7,850 nt of DNA from Methyloglobulus sp. (GTDB lineage: Bacteria; Pseudomonadota; Gammaproteobacteria; Methylococcales; Methylomonadaceae), in the NCBI GenBank assembly GCA_013140405.1, contig JABFSV010000315.1, positions 1 through 7,850 of the forward strand, written 5' to 3'. How positions within the stretch are numbered: position 1 is the first letter of the stretch; the number at the start of each line of letters is the position of its first letter. A model generated the notes under the pieces. It ran no database searches, had not been told where the DNA came from, and saw nothing but the letters and a program-made list of their open reading frames with translations. Positions 6,702 to 7,850 of the stretch are shown piece by piece. A program made the position numbers and the translations under genes.

Positions 6702-7850
6702 TTACTCGCCTGAGGTTTCAGCAAACCACGGTTCGCGGGCTTTCATAATCAATTGGGCCGCTCGTTCTTCAGTCATGCCCTTTAAATCCAGTAAATCGTC
6801 AACCGACTGTTCTGCCAAGTCTTCCATGGTGATAATGCCTAATCTTGCCATTTCATAGGCCAAATCTTTATCCATGCCAGCCATTTCAAGCAAGTCATCT
6901 GCGGGTTCTGCCGATTCAATATTTTCTTCAGCGGCAATGGCCTTGATAAGAAGTGCATCTTTGGCACGACTTCTCAATTCATTGACCAGATTTTCATCAA
7001 ACCCTTCAATTGCAAGCATTTCACTGAACGGCACATAAGCTATTTCTTCGACGGTGTTGAACCCTTCGTCCACTAAAATCATGGCAATATCGTCATCGAC
7101 ATCCAACTGTTCGACAAATAGTTGCTTGATTTTGGCCGCTTCAGCTTCGCTTTTTTCTTCCGCTTTGGTGGCATCAAGAACATTTAATTCCCAGCCCGTC
7201 AATTGGGTTGCCAGCCGCACATTTTGACCGCCCCGGCCTATCGCTTGGGACAAATTTTCTGAGCTGACCGCCAAATCCATGCTGTGCTTGTCTTCGTCTA
7301 CGACGATGGACTGAATTTCAGCAGGTGCCATCGCGTTGATAACAAACTGCGCTTCACTGGGATTCCAGAGAATAATATCGACGCGTTCACCCGCCAATTC
7401 ATTAGTGACTGACTGGACTCTTGAGCCGCGCATTCCCACGCAAGCACCGACGGGGTCGAGCCTGGGGTCATTGCCTTTGACGGCTATTTTGGCGCGGGAA
7501 CCCGGATCGCGGGCTGCACCCATAATCGAGATCATGCCTTCATTGACTTCTGGCACCTCCAAGCGAAACAAGGCAATCAGCAATTCAGGTGCTGTACGGC
7601 TGATAAACAATTGTGGCCCACGGGCTTCAGAGCGGACATCTTTCAGATAGCCGCGAATCCTGTCGCCATTGCGGATAGCTTCCCGTGGGATCATATCTTC
7701 TTTCGCGATTAAAGCCTCGACATGACCACCTAAATCCAGGTAAACATTGCCTTTTTCAATGCGCTTGACAATGCCAGTGATGAGCTCACCAACACGGCTT
7801 TGGTAGGCTTCAACTATTTTTTTACGCTCAGCTTCGCGGACCTTATGGAT
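6702..7850 (-). CDS. nusA: Transcription termination/antitermination protein NusA (5' end beyond window)
   Basis: NusA binds RNA polymerase and nascent RNA, prolonging pauses and supporting both intrinsic termination and antitermination. The window shows 382 codons of the C-terminal part. The frame is open to the right edge, and comparison with E. coli (495 aa) suggests about 113 N-terminal residues (most of the polymerase-binding domain) are missing. Counting from the edge, there is an S1 domain (about 21-88), KH1 with GMRG at 139-142 in [16 protein letters not shown]2 with GRGG at 195-198 in [12 protein letters not shown], and two acidic repeats (about 240-300 and 315-375). Both repeats are present as in other gammaproteobacteria, where the second contacts the polymerase alpha C-terminal domain. 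The methionine at 7694 is internal to the S1 domain and is not the start. It ends TAA, 12 bp before infB. In most relatives rimP lies just upstream. Confidence 0.99.
   Translation of the reverse strand: MHKVREAERKKIVEAYQSRVGELITGIVKRIEKGNVYLDLGGHVEALIAKEDMIPREAIRNGDRIRGYLKDVRSEARGPQLFISRTAPELLIALFRLEVPEVNEGMISIMGAARDPGSRAKIAVKGNDPRLDPVGACVGMRGSRVQSVTNELAGERVDIILWNPSEAQFVINAMAPAEIQSIVVDEDKHSMDLAVSSENLSQAIGRGGQNVRLATQLTGWELNVLDATKAEEKSEAEAAKIKQLFVEQLDVDDDIAMILVDEGFNTVEEIAYVPFSEMLAIEGFDENLVNELRSRAKDALLIKAIAAEENIESAEPADDLLEMAGMDKDLAYEMARLGIITMEDLAEQSVDDLLDLKGMTEERAAQLIMKAREPWFAETSGE

Noticed and set aside
7692..7694. ATG at 7694 as the start of a shorter NusA-like protein
   Set aside because: The open frame continues upstream to the window edge with conserved NusA S1-domain sequence, so this is an internal methionine.

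Overview
The window carries one co-directional block of translation and RNA-metabolism genes, all on the minus strand. Read in transcription order (right to left) it is nusA (5' part cut by the window edge), infB, rbfA, truB, rpsO, pnp, followed by a strong intrinsic terminator. This is the conserved nusA-infB operon joined to rpsO-pnp. The gene order and the protein sequences (two C-terminal acidic repeats in NusA, a long charged N-terminal region in IF2, a RbfA and TruB closely resembling the E. coli proteins) point to a gammaproteobacterium. A methylotroph of the order Methylococcales is plausible from the general look of the sequences, but that is an impression and was not tested.

Layout: nusA (6702-7850, partial) is followed after 12 bp by infB (4068-6689), whose ribosome binding site sits directly after the nusA stop. 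infB is followed after 3 bp by rbfA (3681-4064), and rbfA and truB (2782-3684) overlap by an ATGA. This arrangement implies translational coupling. A 137-bp gap separates truB from rpsO (2375-2644). It contains a perfect 9-bp hairpin over the truB stop codon, a possible promoter, and a leader that may pair with the start of rpsO. A 108-bp gap with an 11-bp perfect stem-loop separates rpsO from pnp (188-2266), which starts with GTG. The last 187 bp hold the pnp terminator and, beyond it, a possible promoter directed off the left edge of the window.

The genes work together in translation and RNA handling. NusA controls transcription pausing, termination and antitermination. IF2 places initiator tRNA on the ribosome. 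RbfA matures the 30S subunit. TruB makes pseudouridine 55 in tRNA. S15 nucleates assembly of the 30S platform. PNPase degrades RNA from the 3' end. In E. coli the last two are autoregulated at their leader RNAs, and the two structured gaps here are where such control would be expected.

I found no mobile element, CRISPR array, tRNA, rRNA, broken gene or unknown protein system. The window looks like an ordinary core-genome region. The points worth a second look are small: the structured intergenic regions, an eight-base G/C homopolymer inside pnp, and an 11-bp motif shared by two intergenic regions.
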